NCBI RefSeq assembly: GCF_019443445.1 | Contig: NZ_CP080378.1 | Location: 992,001 to 1,056,000 of the forward strand | Direction: 5' to 3' | DNA from: Massilia sp. PAMC28688 | GTDB lineage: Bacteria > Pseudomonadota > Gammaproteobacteria > Burkholderiales > Burkholderiaceae_D | Length of the DNA stretch: 64,000 nucleotides | In this document: positions 7,612 through 17,428 of the stretch, piece after piece | Numbering within the stretch: the first letter of the stretch is position 1 | How the letters are laid out: each line of letters begins with the position of its first letter | Position numbers and translations under genes: made by a program | Notes under the pieces: model-generated | Database searches by the model: none | What the model saw: only the letters and a program-made list of their open reading frames with translations | Told to the model about the DNA's origin: nothing

Positions 7612-7992
7612 ATGACCGCACTGGCTGCACTGCTATTCACCGTTCTCGCGGCCGCCGTGGTCCTGTTCCAGCTTGCCTTGGTGTGGGGTGCACCGTATGG
7701 CGCGCTGACGCTGGGCGGCACCTACAAGGGAGCCCTGCCGCTGCCCGTGCGGGTGGTGCCGGCACTGTCGGCCATTCTTCTGGCGGCCTTTGCGATGGTG
7801 GTACTGATCCGGGCGGACCTTGTCCTTCCCCAGTGGGCACTGCAAGCGCGTTCGCTGATCTGGCTTGTGATTGCGTACTGCGCAGTCGGCGTGGCCGCCA
7901 ATTTCTTCACCCCCAGCCGCAGGGAGCGCACGCTGTGGCTGCCTGTGGTGTCCTTGATGCTGGTCTCAAGCGCCATCACGGCCTTTGCCTGA
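7612..7992 (+). CDS. Small integral membrane protein, unknown function
   Basis: A 126-residue protein with four predicted transmembrane segments (roughly residues 3-25, 45-68, 78-98 and 105-125), and few charged residues. The start at 7612 has an AAGGAG site six bases upstream, so the longer ORF from 7546 was rejected. I do not recognise a family with confidence. It stands alone between the PEP-CTERM terminator and the convergent ZIP transporter gene, so its context says little. Confidence 0.7.
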   Translation: MTALAALLFTVLAAAVVLFQLALVWGAPYGALTLGGTYKGALPLPVRVVPALSAILLAAFAMVVLIRADLVLPQWALQARSLIWLVIAYCAVGVAANFFTPSRRERTLWLPVVSLMLVSSAITAFA

Positions 7993-8023
7993 GCGACGCA
8001 GCGCCCGCGCACCCGCTTCTTCC

Positions 8024-8842
8024 TCAACGCACGTGCGACAGTACCACCACAATTGCCACGCCCAGCGCAATGAGCACCACCTGCGGCACGGTTTCGCGCA
8101 GCGTGGCGCGGCGCTGCATCTGCGGCATCAGGTCGCTCACGGCAATGTAGATGAAACCTGAGGCGGCGAAGACCAGCACATAGGGAATGAATTCGCTGGC
8201 CCGGTCGAGCGTGTAATAGCCCAGCAAGCCGCCGGCAATGGCCATCATGCTGCACAAGAGATTGAACACGTAGGCGCGCAGGCGCGAGAATCCGGCGTTG
8301 AGCAGCACAATGAAGTCGCCGATTTCCTGCGGAATTTCATGGGCAATGATGGCCAGGCCGGTGACGATGCCCAGCTCGGGATTAGCCAGGAACGCTGCGG
8401 CGATCAAAATCCCATCCGTGAAATTGTGCAGACCGTCGCCCACCAGGATCATCCAGCCGGACTTGCCGGCCTCGCGCTTGTCGTGACCATGCGAATGATG
8501 ATGCCCGTCCCCTTCATGATGGTGCGAGTGGCGCAGGATGGCAAATTTTTCAAGCAGGAAGAAGGTCAGCAGGCCGCCCAGCAGCGTGGCAAACAGGCTG
8601 CGCGCATCGGCGCTGGACTCGAAGGCTTCCGGCAGTGCATGCAGGAACGAGGTCGACAGCATGATGCCCACCGACAGGCTGACCAGGCGCTCGACCATCT
8701 TCGACAAAAAGGCGAACGAAAACACCGCGGCGGCGGTAATGCTGGCCAGGCCTCCGATAGTGGTGGCAAGCAGGATGGAAACGAGAATCGGGTCGATGGT
8801 GAAACCTTTTGTACGAACTTGCAATTGGCGCAAGCCGGGCAT
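8024..8842 (-). CDS. ZIP family divalent metal transporter
   Basis: An inner-membrane uptake transporter for zinc or related divalent metals. The 272-residue protein has about eight hydrophobic segments, a histidine-rich cytoplasmic loop (HSHHHEGDGHHHSHGHD, about residues 103-120), and the two metal-site motifs HNFTDG and HEIPQEIGD. HEIPQE is the form seen in LIV-1-like ZIP proteins rather than E. coli ZupT. The first residues (MPGLRQLQVRTKG) look atypical, so the real start may be a little downstream, but no better start codon with a ribosome site was found. No copy of the operators at 5317-5864 precedes it. Confidence 0.87.
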   Translation of the reverse strand: MPGLRQLQVRTKGFTIDPILVSILLATTIGGLASITAAAVFSFAFLSKMVERLVSLSVGIMLSTSFLHALPEAFESSADARSLFATLLGGLLTFFLLEKFAILRHSHHHEGDGHHHSHGHDKREAGKSGWMILVGDGLHNFTDGILIAAAFLANPELGIVTGLAIIAHEIPQEIGDFIVLLNAGFSRLRAYVFNLLCSMMAIAGGLLGYYTLDRASEFIPYVLVFAASGFIYIAVSDLMPQMQRRATLRETVPQVVLIALGVAIVVVLSHVR

Positions 8843-8916
8843 TGTACCGCCCCTGCCCGGCTTACAGCTCAGTTCTGTACAAAATTCCCCGCGCCGGCAC
8901 CAGGACCGGTGATAGG

Positions 8917-8944
8917 CCCTGGTGCCCCTGCCCTGGTGCCCCTG
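8917..8944. repeat. Two exact tandem copies of a 14-bp unit
   Basis: CCCTGGTGCCCCTG occurs at 8917-8930 and again at 8931-8944, immediately after the stop of the DUF4382 lipoprotein gene (minus strand). It is probably a replication-slippage duplication. Confidence 0.8.
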
Positions 8945-8945
8945 C

Positions 8946-10163
8946 TTAAGGCGTCAGCGTGAAATTGACGTTGATGGCATTGGCCGTCGCAATGACAACC
9001 GGCGTTGGCAGCGTCTGGGCAGTGTAGCCGGCAGCGCTGGCCTCGACGTTATAGGTCGCCGCGCCCGGCGCTGCTGCATTGCTGGCAAACGTCAGCGGCA
9101 GCGTGCTGCTGTAGACGGCATAGTTTGGATTGGTCAGCGGCAGGCCGGTGATGCTGTAGGCGCCGATATTGACGTCTGCACCCGCATACTTGACGGTCAC
9201 GGTCGGGCCGGAAGCGAGGGTCTGCTTGGCCGCCACATAGGCGCCGGTGGTGGTCGAGACGGGCGACAGCACAACCGTGCCGGAGATGGACCCGGTAGGG
9301 CTCGCGGCAAGGGTGATCGGCGCAGCCGTGGTGCTCACGGCGGTGGTCGTGGTCGCGGCAACCGGCACGGCGCCAATGACGCTGGCGGCGGCATTGTCGG
9401 CCGTGATGACCACATCGTACGTACCGGCCGGCAGGCGCGCGAGCCGGAATTCGCCGGTGGCGCTTGGCACGGTGGCGCTCACGATCACACCATTTTGCTG
9501 GGCGCTGACCATCGGCTTGGCTGCCAGCTGGGCAGTGCTGATGTAACCGGAAATGCCGTTCAGTATCGCGGGAATGAGCTTGACCACCGGCTTGAGCGCG
9601 TAGTTGCCGTTGCCCTTGGTGAGCACCGACTTGCAGGCGTCAAAGTCGATCACGATGTCGGTCTTGGCGCCGGCCACCACCTCAAAGTTGCCCACCAGCT
9701 TGAGCCCGCTTTGCACGGCGCTTGGGGTATCAAGCGGCTTTTCGGTGCCGCCGGTCGGTACCACACTGTTGGTCAAGCCATTGCCGGTATTCGGGTCGAG
9801 CACCAGGCGCACCTGGTTGTAGGTGCCGGTGGCAAGTTCCGTCTCGCCGAGCAGGTCCACCGCGCCATTGGTCAGTGTGAGCAGGTTGATCTTGCGCGGG
9901 CTGGCCGGGGTAATGTCGGTCCAGCTGCCGTCGGTCTCGGCAGCCGTGGCGCTCTTGTGCACACGGACCTTGGAAACCGTCACGTTGACGGCGTCAAACC
10001 CGCACGCCGGGGCATCCGTCAGGAATGCCGCTACCCTGCCCGTGGTCGCGCCGGGCGTGCCGCCGGTGCCGGAATCGCCGCCTCCGCCCCCGCAGGCAAC
10101 CAGGGTGGCTGCCGCGATCAGCGATGTGGTCGCCAGGCTAAAACGTTTGAATGTGGTGGTCAT
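8946..10163 (-). CDS. DUF4382-domain lipoprotein with carboxypeptidase-like repeats
   Basis: A 405-residue exported lipoprotein. The signal peptide ends in the lipobox LVAC, followed by a glycine-rich linker (GGGGG). The next part (about residues 40-200) matches the DUF4382 pattern: GRVAAFLTDAPACGFDAVNVTVSKVRVHK, then INLLTLTNGAVDLLG and TGTYNQVRLVLD. The C-terminal half contains two beta-sandwich segments like carboxypeptidase regulatory domains (PAGTYDVVITAD and TYNVEASAAGYT). No catalytic residues are evident. Such proteins are usually surface or periplasmic with unknown ligands. It is monocistronic as far as can be seen. Confidence 0.83.
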   Translation of the reverse strand: MTTTFKRFSLATTSLIAAATLVACGGGGGDSGTGGTPGATTGRVAAFLTDAPACGFDAVNVTVSKVRVHKSATAAETDGSWTDITPASPRKINLLTLTNGAVDLLGETELATGTYNQVRLVLDPNTGNGLTNSVVPTGGTEKPLDTPSAVQSGLKLVGNFEVVAGAKTDIVIDFDACKSVLTKGNGNYALKPVVKLIPAILNGISGYISTAQLAAKPMVSAQQNGVIVSATVPSATGEFRLARLPAGTYDVVITADNAAASVIGAVPVAATTTTAVSTTAAPITLAASPTGSISGTVVLSPVSTTTGAYVAAKQTLASGPTVTVKYAGADVNIGAYSITGLPLTNPNYAVYSSTLPLTFASNAAAPGAATYNVEASAAGYTAQTLPTPVVIATANAINVNFTLTP

Positions 10164-10308
10164 TGAATGCCTCTTGGAATGTGGTGACTCGAATTGAACC
10201 GGCAGCCTGGTGCGCAGTTATCAACGTACTATACATTCTGATAAGCAACAATTTGGTGCGCCAGCCCACATTGAAACACGTGCTTACACTTTAACCGTGG
10301 TTATGTTG

Positions 10309-13059
10309 CTAATGCGCCTCGTCCCAGTTTTTGCCGATGCCGACTTCCGCCAACAGCGGCACCTTCAGCGACGCCACCCCCGCCATGAGCGCCGGCAGCG
10401 TCTCCTTGACCAGGCCCAGTTCGCTCTCCGGGACTTCCAGCACCAGTTCGTCATGCACCTGCATGATCATACGCGTTGCCATGCCGGTCTGTTCCAGCCA
10501 GTCCTGCACCGCGATCATGGCCAGCTTGATCAGGTCGGCCGCGGTGCCCTGCATGGGCGCGTTGATCGCAGCGCGTTCGGCACCCTGGCGCCGCGGCCCG
10601 TTGGGCGAATTGATTTCCGGCAGCCACAGGCGGCGGCCAAATACGGTTTCCACGTAGCCGCGTGCCTTGGCCTGCAGGCGCGTGTCTTCCATGTACTGGC
10701 GCACGCCGGCAAAGCGCAGGAAGTATTTGTCGATGTAGCTTTGCGCCGCCGCGCGTTCCACGCCCAGGTTGGCGGCCAGGCCAAAGGCGCTCATGCCGTA
10801 GATCAGGCCGAAGTTGATCACCTTGGCGTAGCGGCGCTGTTCGCTGTCGACTTGCGCCGGTGGCACGCCAAAGATTTCGGCGGCGGTGGCACGGTGAATG
10901 TCTTCGCCTTCCGAGAACGCGCGCAGCATGGCTTCGTCACCGGAAATGTGCGCCATGATGCGCAATTCAATCTGCGAATAGTCGGCCGAGACGATCACAT
11001 TGCCTGGCCCCGCAATGAAGGCTTCGCGGATGCGGCGCCCCTCGGCGGTGCGGATCGGGATGTTCTGCAGGTTGGGATCGTTGGATGAGAGCCGTCCCGT
11101 GACCGCCACCGCCTGCGCGTAGTTGGTATGCACGCGGCCCGTCTCGCGGTTGACCATGCGGGGCAGCTTGTCGGTATAGGTCGACTTGAGCTTGGACATG
11201 CTGCGGTATTCGAGCAGGATCTTGGGCAGCGGGAAGTCTTCCGCCAGTTTCTGCAACACTTCCTCGTCGGTCGACGGTGCGCCGGACGGCGTCTTCTTGA
11301 TCACCGGCAGCTGCAGCTTGCCAAAGAAGATCTCGCCAATCTGCTTGGGCGAGCCCAGGTTGAATGGACCGCCGGCCAGCTCATACGCTTTCTGTTCCAG
11401 CTCCATGATGCGCGCGCCGAGCTGGTGCGATTGCGCCTCCAGCAGCGCCGCGTCCACCAGCACGCCGTTACGCTCGATCTTTTGCAGCACCACGGACGTG
11501 GGCAATTCGATGGTGTTGTAAATGTATTCGAGCCTGGCGTCGCCCAGCACATGGCCTTTCATCGCGTGGTGCAGGCGCAGGGTGATGTCGGAGTCTTCCC
11601 CGGCATATTCCGTGGCGCGCGCCAGGTCGACCTGGTCAAAGCAGATCTGGCCTGCGCCCTTGCCGCACACTTCGGTAAACGGGATGGTGCGGTAGCCCAG
11701 GTGGCGCATCGCCATGCTGTCCATGTCGTGCGGCTTGTGCGACTCGAACACATACGATTGCAGCAGCGTGTCGTGGACCACGCCGCGCAGCGTCACGCCA
11801 TGGTTGGCCAGGATATGGCTGTCGTACTTGAGGTTCTGGCCCACCTTGGGCTTGGCCGGGTCTTCCAGCCAGGCCTTCATCTTTTCCAGCACCAGCTCAC
11901 GCGGCAGCTGGGCCGGCACGCCCGCGTAGCGGTGCGCCACCGGGATGTAGGCGCCCTTGCCTGCTTCGATTGCCAGCGATATGCCGACCAGCTGCGCCGT
12001 CATCGGGTCGAGCGAAGTGGTCTCGGTATCGACCGAGGTCAGTTCTGCCGCGTCGATGCGCGCCAGCCAGGCGTCGAGCTGCTCTTGCGTGACCACGGTA
12101 TCGTACTCGCCGCGCACGATGGGAATGTCGTCGGCACTGGAGAACAGGTTGCCTTCGGGGGAGTTGTACATGGCCGCTGGGCCGGTCGCGCTGTCCATAT
12201 GCGTCGTCAGCTCGCGCAGCAGCGTCTTGAAGCCATAGCGCTGGAAAAAGTCGCGCAGTGCTTCCCGGTTTTCCTGCTGCGCCACCAGCGTCTCGGAAAT
12301 CGACACCATGTGGGCCGACAGGTCGCAGTCGCACTTGACGGTGATCAGCTCGCGCCCGCGCGGCAGCCATGCCAGCGCCTGGCGCAGGTTTTCGCCCACC
12401 GCGCCGGTGATGCTGTGCGCGTTTTCCATCACCTTGTCCAGGCTGTCGTGGGCGGCCAGCCACTTGAGGGCCGTCTTGGGACCGCACTTGCTCACGCCCG
12501 GGATATTGTCGACCGAGTCGCCGATGAGGGTGAGGTAATCAACGATGCGGTTGGGCGGCACCCCGAACTTGGCCAGCACCCCGGCTTCGTCCAGCTTTTC
12601 ATTGGTCATGGTGTTGATCAGGGTGACCTTGTCGTTGACCAGCTGCGCCAGGTCCTTGTCGCCAGTGGAGACAATCGTGTTCATGCCGAGCTTTGACGCC
12701 TGTACCGACAGCGTGCCGATCACGTCGTCCGCCTCGACTCCGTCCACCATCAGGATCGGCCAGCCCATGTAGCGCACCGCTTCGTGGATCGGCTCGACCT
12801 GCACCCGCAGGTCGTCCGGCATGGCCGCGCGCGTGGCCTTGTATTCCGGGTACATATCGTCGCGGAAGGTCTTGCCCTTGGCGTCGAACACGCAGGCGAT
12901 GTAGGCTGCCGGATAATCCTGGCGCAGGCGGCGCAGCATGTTGACCATGCCGTGCATGGCACCGGTGGGATGGCCGTCCGGGCTGCGCAGGTCAGGCAGG
13001 GCGTGAAAGGCGCGATAAAGGTAGCTGGAACCGTCAACGAGAAGCAGGGTATTTTGCAT
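10309..13059 (-). CDS. polA: DNA polymerase I
   Basis: The repair and Okazaki-fragment polymerase, 916 residues with all three domains. The N-terminal 5'-nuclease (residues 1-290) begins MQNTLLLVDGSSYLYRAFHALP and has the helix-hairpin-helix GDSVDNIPGV. The proofreading 3'-5' exonuclease has an intact DxE site in SVDTETTSLD. The polymerase domain shows motif A DYSQIELR, motif B RYAKVINFGLIYGMSAFGL and motif C VHDELVLE. The start at 13059 gives the conserved N-terminus, unlike the longer ORF from 13101. Its neighbour thrB is divergent across a short DUF2782 gene, an order seen in other Burkholderiales. Confidence 0.97.
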   Translation of the reverse strand: MQNTLLLVDGSSYLYRAFHALPDLRSPDGHPTGAMHGMVNMLRRLRQDYPAAYIACVFDAKGKTFRDDMYPEYKATRAAMPDDLRVQVEPIHEAVRYMGWPILMVDGVEADDVIGTLSVQASKLGMNTIVSTGDKDLAQLVNDKVTLINTMTNEKLDEAGVLAKFGVPPNRIVDYLTLIGDSVDNIPGVSKCGPKTALKWLAAHDSLDKVMENAHSITGAVGENLRQALAWLPRGRELITVKCDCDLSAHMVSISETLVAQQENREALRDFFQRYGFKTLLRELTTHMDSATGPAAMYNSPEGNLFSSADDIPIVRGEYDTVVTQEQLDAWLARIDAAELTSVDTETTSLDPMTAQLVGISLAIEAGKGAYIPVAHRYAGVPAQLPRELVLEKMKAWLEDPAKPKVGQNLKYDSHILANHGVTLRGVVHDTLLQSYVFESHKPHDMDSMAMRHLGYRTIPFTEVCGKGAGQICFDQVDLARATEYAGEDSDITLRLHHAMKGHVLGDARLEYIYNTIELPTSVVLQKIERNGVLVDAALLEAQSHQLGARIMELEQKAYELAGGPFNLGSPKQIGEIFFGKLQLPVIKKTPSGAPSTDEEVLQKLAEDFPLPKILLEYRSMSKLKSTYTDKLPRMVNRETGRVHTNYAQAVAVTGRLSSNDPNLQNIPIRTAEGRRIREAFIAGPGNVIVSADYSQIELRIMAHISGDEAMLRAFSEGEDIHRATAAEIFGVPPAQVDSEQRRYAKVINFGLIYGMSAFGLAANLGVERAAAQSYIDKYFLRFAGVRQYMEDTRLQAKARGYVETVFGRRLWLPEINSPNGPRRQGAERAAINAPMQGTAADLIKLAMIAVQDWLEQTGMATRMIMQVHDELVLEVPESELGLVKETLPALMAGVASLKVPLLAEVGIGKNWDEAH

Positions 13060-13260
13060 GGTGCCTGTGCAGTAGCTGGGTGAATACGAAGGGCGCGGCA
13101 AGCAGGCCCGGCGTGGCGGATGTCATTATCGCAGAATCCTTGCCTGGCCCGCAGCGCGCAAGACGGCGGCAGCGTGGAGAATTCACCGTCCGGCAGCACG
13201 GGGCCGCGCCCAATCCCCGTGCATTTGTTACAATGATCCAAACGTTCGGAAAGGCACATC

Positions 13261-13692
13261 ATGCTGCGCACATCGACTATGTGGAAACTGTTATCACTTT
13301 GCCTGCTCGCCCCTGCCGGCGTGGCGGTGGCGCAGCAACAGCCATCGCCCACCCCGCCCAAGCTGGAAGTGCTGGAAGACGCGCCCAATACCAAGGATGG
13401 CCGCATCACCGTGACCCCGCCGCCCAAGCAGCCAGCGACCCGCATCACCGAGAAAAAAGAAGGTGGCCGCGTGACCGAAGTGACTGTCAAGAGCGGCAAG
13501 AGCGAGTACACCATGAAGCCGAATATTCCGGCGGGCAACGCGCAGCCGGGCGACGCCCAGAGCAGCGCCATCCGCGCGCCGCAGTGGACAATACTGGAGT
13601 TCGACCTCAACAAGCGCAAGAAAGCCGAGGCAGAAGCGACCGTTGACGCGCCGCCGCCCGAAACGACCACGCCCGCCAAAGCCAAAAAATAA
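13261..13692 (+). CDS. DUF2782 domain exported protein
   Basis: A small (143-residue) protein with an N-terminal signal peptide (hydrophobic stretch [17 protein letters not shown], residues 8-24). A proline-rich stretch and a compact core follow: [36 protein letters not shown] and YTMKP, characteristic of DUF2782. The C-terminal tail is rich in Pro, Thr and Lys. GGAAAGG lies eight bases before the ATG. It is found between polA and thrB in related genomes, but its role is unknown. Confidence 0.8.
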   Translation: MLRTSTMWKLLSLCLLAPAGVAVAQQQPSPTPPKLEVLEDAPNTKDGRITVTPPPKQPATRITEKKEGGRVTEVTVKSGKSEYTMKPNIPAGNAQPGDAQSSAIRAPQWTILEFDLNKRKKAEAEATVDAPPPETTTPAKAKK

Positions 13693-13760
13693 GCCAGGAC
13701 GTCCGCACAGCAAGCCCGGCCCGCGTGCCGGTTGACCCCTCTCCTCTCACACGCTTTCAC

Positions 13761-14720
13761 ATGGCAGTATTTACCGCGGTCAGTCTGGACGAACTCGGTC
13801 CCTGGCTTGAGCAATTTCCCCTGGGCCAGGCGCGGTCCATTCGCGGCATCGCCTCCGGCATCGAAAACAGCAATTTTTTCATCGACACCGATGCCGGCGA
13901 GTACGTGCTCACCGTGTTCGAGGTGCTGCAGTTTGCGCAGCTACCCTTCTACCTGCAGCTGATGCGCCACCTGGCCGAGCGCGGCGTCAAGGTGCCGGCG
14001 CCGGTTGCCACCGTAACAGGGGAACTGGTGGTGGCGCTGCACGGCAAGCCGGCCGCCATTGTCAGTAAGCTCGAAGGCAGTTCGCAGATGGATCCCGCGC
14101 CCGTGCATTGCGCGGAAGTGGGCGCCATGCTGGCGCGCATGCACCTGGCCGCGGTGGACTTTCCGCTGCAGCAACCCAATCTGCGCGGCCTGGACTGGTG
14201 GCAGGCCACCACGCCGCGCGTATTGCCGCACCTGGACGCCGGCAATGCGGCCTTACTGAAGGCAGAAATGGCGTTCCAGCAAGCGTTCGCGGACAGCCCC
14301 GATTACCAGGCATTGCCGCGCGGCCCCATCCACGCCGACCTGTTTCGCAACAATGTGATGTTCGTCGGCGAACAGCTGTCGGGCTTTTTTGATTTTTATT
14401 TCGCCGGCTGCGACAGCTGGCTGTTCGACGTGGCCGTGACGGTCAATGACTGGTGCATCGACCTGGCCAGCGGTCGGCTGGACCCGGCCCGCGTGCGCGC
14501 CCTGCTCGGCGCCTACCACGCGGTGCGGCCGTTCACCGCGGCCGAACACGCCTCGTGGCACGCCATGCTGCGCGGGGCCGCGCTGCGCTTCTGGCTCTCG
14601 CGCCTGTACGACTTTTATCAGCCGCGCGCGGCAGAAATGCTCACGCCGCATGATCCCGCCCACTTTGAACGAATTTTGCGCGCACGTATCAATACGCCCG
14701 CGCCGGAGCTTTACCCATGA
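13761..14720 (+). CDS. thrB: Homoserine kinase (ThrB, aminoglycoside-phosphotransferase fold)
   Basis: Phosphorylates homoserine on the way to threonine. The 319-residue protein is the APH-fold type found in beta- and some gammaproteobacteria, not the GHMP type of E. coli. Visible motifs are [15 protein letters not shown] (nucleotide loop), [17 protein letters not shown] (catalytic HxDxxxxN Brenner motif) and [19 protein letters not shown] (metal-binding D). The start [12 protein letters not shown] at 13761 is the usual N-terminus; the longer ORF from 13725 lacks support. The stop overlaps the next gene's ATG (ATGA), showing translational coupling. Confidence 0.93.
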   Translation: MAVFTAVSLDELGPWLEQFPLGQARSIRGIASGIENSNFFIDTDAGEYVLTVFEVLQFAQLPFYLQLMRHLAERGVKVPAPVATVTGELVVALHGKPAAIVSKLEGSSQMDPAPVHCAEVGAMLARMHLAAVDFPLQQPNLRGLDWWQATTPRVLPHLDAGNAALLKAEMAFQQAFADSPDYQALPRGPIHADLFRNNVMFVGEQLSGFFDFYFAGCDSWLFDVAVTVNDWCIDLASGRLDPARVRALLGAYHAVRPFTAAEHASWHAMLRGAALRFWLSRLYDFYQPRAAEMLTPHDPAHFERILRARINTPAPELYP

Positions 14721-15511
14721 GCAGCCTTCCCGCGCGCACCGGCCTGGAGTGGCTCAAACAAGGCTTCGGCCTGTTCCGCCAACAGCCCGGCATTCTCACC
14801 ATGCTGCTGTTTGCCAACTTCCTGGGCAGCGTACTGCTGTCGGCGGTGCCCGTGATCGGCACGCTGGCCACCATCGTGCTGATACCCGTGTTTTCCATTG
14901 CGATCATGCAGGCATGCAATTTGATTGCCCAAGGCCAGCGCGTGATGCCGGACGTCCTGCTCACGGGCTTCCGCAAGCCGGCCGTGACCCACCTGCTCAA
15001 GCTGGGCATGGTGTACGTGGGCGTGGCGCTGATCATGTTTATTGCCATGCGCCTGTCGGTCGATGAAAGCGCCGTGCAGCAAATGCAGGCCAGCGCCGAA
15101 GCGGCCAAGGCGGCCAGCCAGGCCGGCACCCCGGTGACGCCGCCCCAGTATCCGGGCACGCTGCTGTTCCTGGTACTGCTGTGGAGTATCGTGATGCTGC
15201 TGATGTCGTTTGCCACGCCCCTGACCTACTGGAAGGAAATGCCGCTGTTGAAGGCAATTTTCTACAGCGTGTTTGGCGTTGTGGGCGCGTTCAAGCCGAT
15301 TCTCGTCATGCTGCTCTCGGCCATGGGCATGTTCATGGTCCTGATTCTGTTCCTGCGCCTGCTCTTTGGCGGCAGCGCCCTCGTGTTCCAGGCCGTGATT
15401 GCATGGTCGTCGCTCATGTTCACGCTGGTGCTGCAATGCGCCATGTTTGCCAGCTACCGCCAGATTTTTGGCGATCCCGCGCCGGGAATCAAGCCGCCGG
15501 TGGTGTGGTAA
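14717..15511 (+). CDS. BPSS1780-type membrane protein, unknown function
   Basis: A 264-residue inner-membrane protein with about six hydrophobic segments (near residues 30-55, 60-75, 90-115, 150-170, 185-210 and 215-245). The start region [23 protein letters not shown] is like that of the Burkholderia BPSS1780 family, which commonly follows thrB in these bacteria. No catalytic motif is seen. It overlaps thrB by four bases and is evidently in the same operon. Confidence 0.8.
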   Translation: MSSLPARTGLEWLKQGFGLFRQQPGILTMLLFANFLGSVLLSAVPVIGTLATIVLIPVFSIAIMQACNLIAQGQRVMPDVLLTGFRKPAVTHLLKLGMVYVGVALIMFIAMRLSVDESAVQQMQASAEAAKAASQAGTPVTPPQYPGTLLFLVLLWSIVMLLMSFATPLTYWKEMPLLKAIFYSVFGVVGAFKPILVMLLSAMGMFMVLILFLRLLFGGSALVFQAVIAWSSLMFTLVLQCAMFASYRQIFGDPAPGIKPPVVW

Positions 15512-15683
15512 GCCGGTCGTAGTGCATTGTGCGGCGCCTTGCCCGCGATGTGCGAGGCTGGTAACGTGGAGATGGCGCCCGCCCGGCGCTCGAGAAGCGT
15601 GACCATTTCTTCAGCCTGCGTCAGGCGACAGGGACGCCCGATGGGCGCGTACCATGTGCATTTGCCGTTTCCAGGGAGATTGA

Positions 15684-16271
15684 ATGCGCCGCCGCCTTTT
15701 TCTTGCCACCGCACTGCTGGTCACACGACCCTTGCTTGCGTCTGATCGCGGCGCTGCCGCCTTGTGGCAACGCCTGAAAGGCGGTGGCCTCGTGGTGCTG
15801 ATGCGGCATGCCGCCACGGTGCCCGGCATTGGCGATCCGCCGGGTTTTCAGCTGGCGCGCTGCAGCACGCAGCGCAACCTGTCCGATGCAGGGCGCGCAA
15901 GCGCGCGCGAGATTGGCGCCACGTTCCGGCGCCATGGCGTGCCCGTCGAGCGGGTGCTGGCAAGCCGCTGGTGCCGCTGCCTCGATACCGCGCAGCTGGC
16001 CTTCGGCCGGGCCGAACCTGCGCCCATGATCGATTCGATGTTCCGCGACGATGATGACGCCAGCCGGCGCAAGCTCGCTGCGCTGCGCGCCTATCTGCGC
16101 GCCTTCACGGGCCCGGGAAACCTCATCCTGGTGACGCATGACGTCAATATCCGCGCCCTTGCCGGCGAAATAGTGGCACAAGGGGAGATGGTGGTCGCCT
16201 CAATCGTCGCCGACGGGAGCCTGCAGGTGCTGGGCACGATTGCGCCGCCGGTGCTGAACCAGGCGCCTTAA
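15684..16271 (+). CDS. Exported histidine phosphatase family protein
   Basis: A 195-residue member of the histidine phosphatase (phosphoglycerate mutase-like) superfamily. After an N-terminal signal-like segment (MRRRLFLATALLVTRPLLA), the catalytic motif appears as LMRHAAT (RHA variant of RHG, near residue 42), with supporting residues in RVLASRWCRCLDTA and the second catalytic histidine in ILVTHDVNI. The export signal suggests a periplasmic phosphatase of the Ais/YfdA-like type rather than a glycolytic mutase. Substrate unknown. The gene is solitary. Confidence 0.82.
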   Translation: MRRRLFLATALLVTRPLLASDRGAAALWQRLKGGGLVVLMRHAATVPGIGDPPGFQLARCSTQRNLSDAGRASAREIGATFRRHGVPVERVLASRWCRCLDTAQLAFGRAEPAPMIDSMFRDDDDASRRKLAALRAYLRAFTGPGNLILVTHDVNIRALAGEIVAQGEMVVASIVADGSLQVLGTIAPPVLNQAP

Positions 16272-16292
16272 CCGCCGGGCCTGCCAGGCACA

Positions 16293-16718
16293 TTACTGCA
16301 TGACGAACGCGTTTGAATGAACGTGATAACCGTAGAGAATAGCGTTGTCGCCGTCGAGTTTATAGACGAACTGTTCAACAGCTTCGCCCTTGGCATACTG
16401 GGTCGAATACACCAAAGTAACGAAGGTGCCCGCCGGCTGATAATTGACGCTCTTGCTGTGGGGCTTGCTCGATACCGTCACGCCCAGCTTGCGATGCACG
16501 CCATCGAGGAAGGCGGTGAAATCCTTCTTGCTGGCCGACTCTTTCAGCGCTTCGCCGGACGCATCATAAATCGACGCAAAGTTCTTTTCGTTGAACATGA
16601 TATGAAATCCCGGGATTTCGCCTTCCGCCACGGAAGTATCGGCCGACATGGAGCAAGCCGCCAACGCCATGAGCAGCGCCAACAACACAAGGAATTTACA
16701 GCGCAGAAGGCAGGTCAT
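16293..16718 (-). CDS. Small putative lipoprotein, unknown function
   Basis: A 141-residue protein with a lipoprotein signal peptide ending in the lipobox LAAC (about residue 22). The mature part includes FNEKNFASIYDASGEALK, a segment suggesting an alpha+beta fold as in DUF4019/DUF3887-type proteins, and YSTQYAKGEAVEQFVYKLDGDNAILYGYHVHS. The assignment to those DUFs is tentative. It is convergent with the histidine phosphatase gene and has no operon partners. Confidence 0.7.
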   Translation of the reverse strand: MTCLLRCKFLVLLALLMALAACSMSADTSVAEGEIPGFHIMFNEKNFASIYDASGEALKESASKKDFTAFLDGVHRKLGVTVSSKPHSKSVNYQPAGTFVTLVYSTQYAKGEAVEQFVYKLDGDNAILYGYHVHSNAFVMQ

Positions 16719-16866
16719 GATTTTTCAGCCGGGTGAGTGGGAACCATTGTTCAGTATGACGGCAGCCCACGCTTAATGCAACATGGCAATAAGCGATCTG
16801 GCAAAATCATCAGCATGCACAAACAGGATGGCACAGCAGGCCCGTTATCGCCCGGCGCGCGGATCA

Positions 16867-17367
16867 TCACTGCGGCTGCCACTGCCCCCACTTGTCGCCG
16901 CGCGGATGCGACATCACGCCCTTGATGAGGTCGGCACGGTCCCAGTCCAGCACGTGGCGCGCGACGTCGCCCACATGGATGATCAGGTCGGGCGTGCCGA
17001 TCATGTACAGTGCTGCCCCATCATCGCGGCCAAACTTCTGGATCACCGAGGCCGGCACGTCCATCTTGTCAATCCACACCGTCACCACCAGCACATCGTG
17101 GCCCTTGCCGCCGGACTGGTAGACGCCTTCACGCGCAAAGCCCCAGCGCTCGGCCGAGTCGCGGTAGTCGTCCAGGCTGGCCTGGCCGCGTGCCACCGCT
17201 TCTTCCTGGGTGCCGGCCTCGAACTCCACCACCTGGCGCTCGCCCTCTTCCTCGATGATCGCGAACGGGCACACCAGTTCGCCCTTGCGATTGCCGTCGG
17301 CCAGGTTGGCACAGTGCATCAGGACATAGCCAGCAAACTCCACTGCGCGTTTCGGTACTGTTGCCAT
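16867..17367 (-). CDS. Hypothetical cytoplasmic protein
   Basis: A 166-residue soluble, acidic protein that I do not recognise. It has no signal peptide or membrane segment. The middle shows alternating strands and helices (LVVTVWIDKM, AALYMIGTPDLIIHVG). A very good ribosome site (GGGGGAG) precedes the ATG at 17367, and codon use resembles the neighbours, so it is a real gene. It lies 61 bases downstream of uvrD on the same strand and could be read from the uvrD transcript. Confidence 0.75.
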   Translation of the reverse strand: MATVPKRAVEFAGYVLMHCANLADGNRKGELVCPFAIIEEEGERQVVEFEAGTQEEAVARGQASLDDYRDSAERWGFAREGVYQSGGKGHDVLVVTVWIDKMDVPASVIQKFGRDDGAALYMIGTPDLIIHVGDVARHVLDWDRADLIKGVMSHPRGDKWGQWQPQ

Positions 17368-17428
17368 TGCACTCCCCCCTTGCCGTTAGATTGCCGCCCC
17401 GGAATTGTCCACCAGATAGTACAGGGTA

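Noticed and set aside
10164..10308. Gap between the DUF4382 gene and polA examined for a tRNA or small RNA
   Set aside because: No cloverleaf, CCA end or terminator hairpin could be identified.
15454..15714. A minus-strand frame with GRPCRLTQAEEMVTLLERR, vaguely like the C-terminal helix-turn-helix of a serine recombinase
   Set aside because: The similarity is confined to a few residues, and the frame runs into the antisense of the membrane protein gene; no recombinase catalytic part is present.
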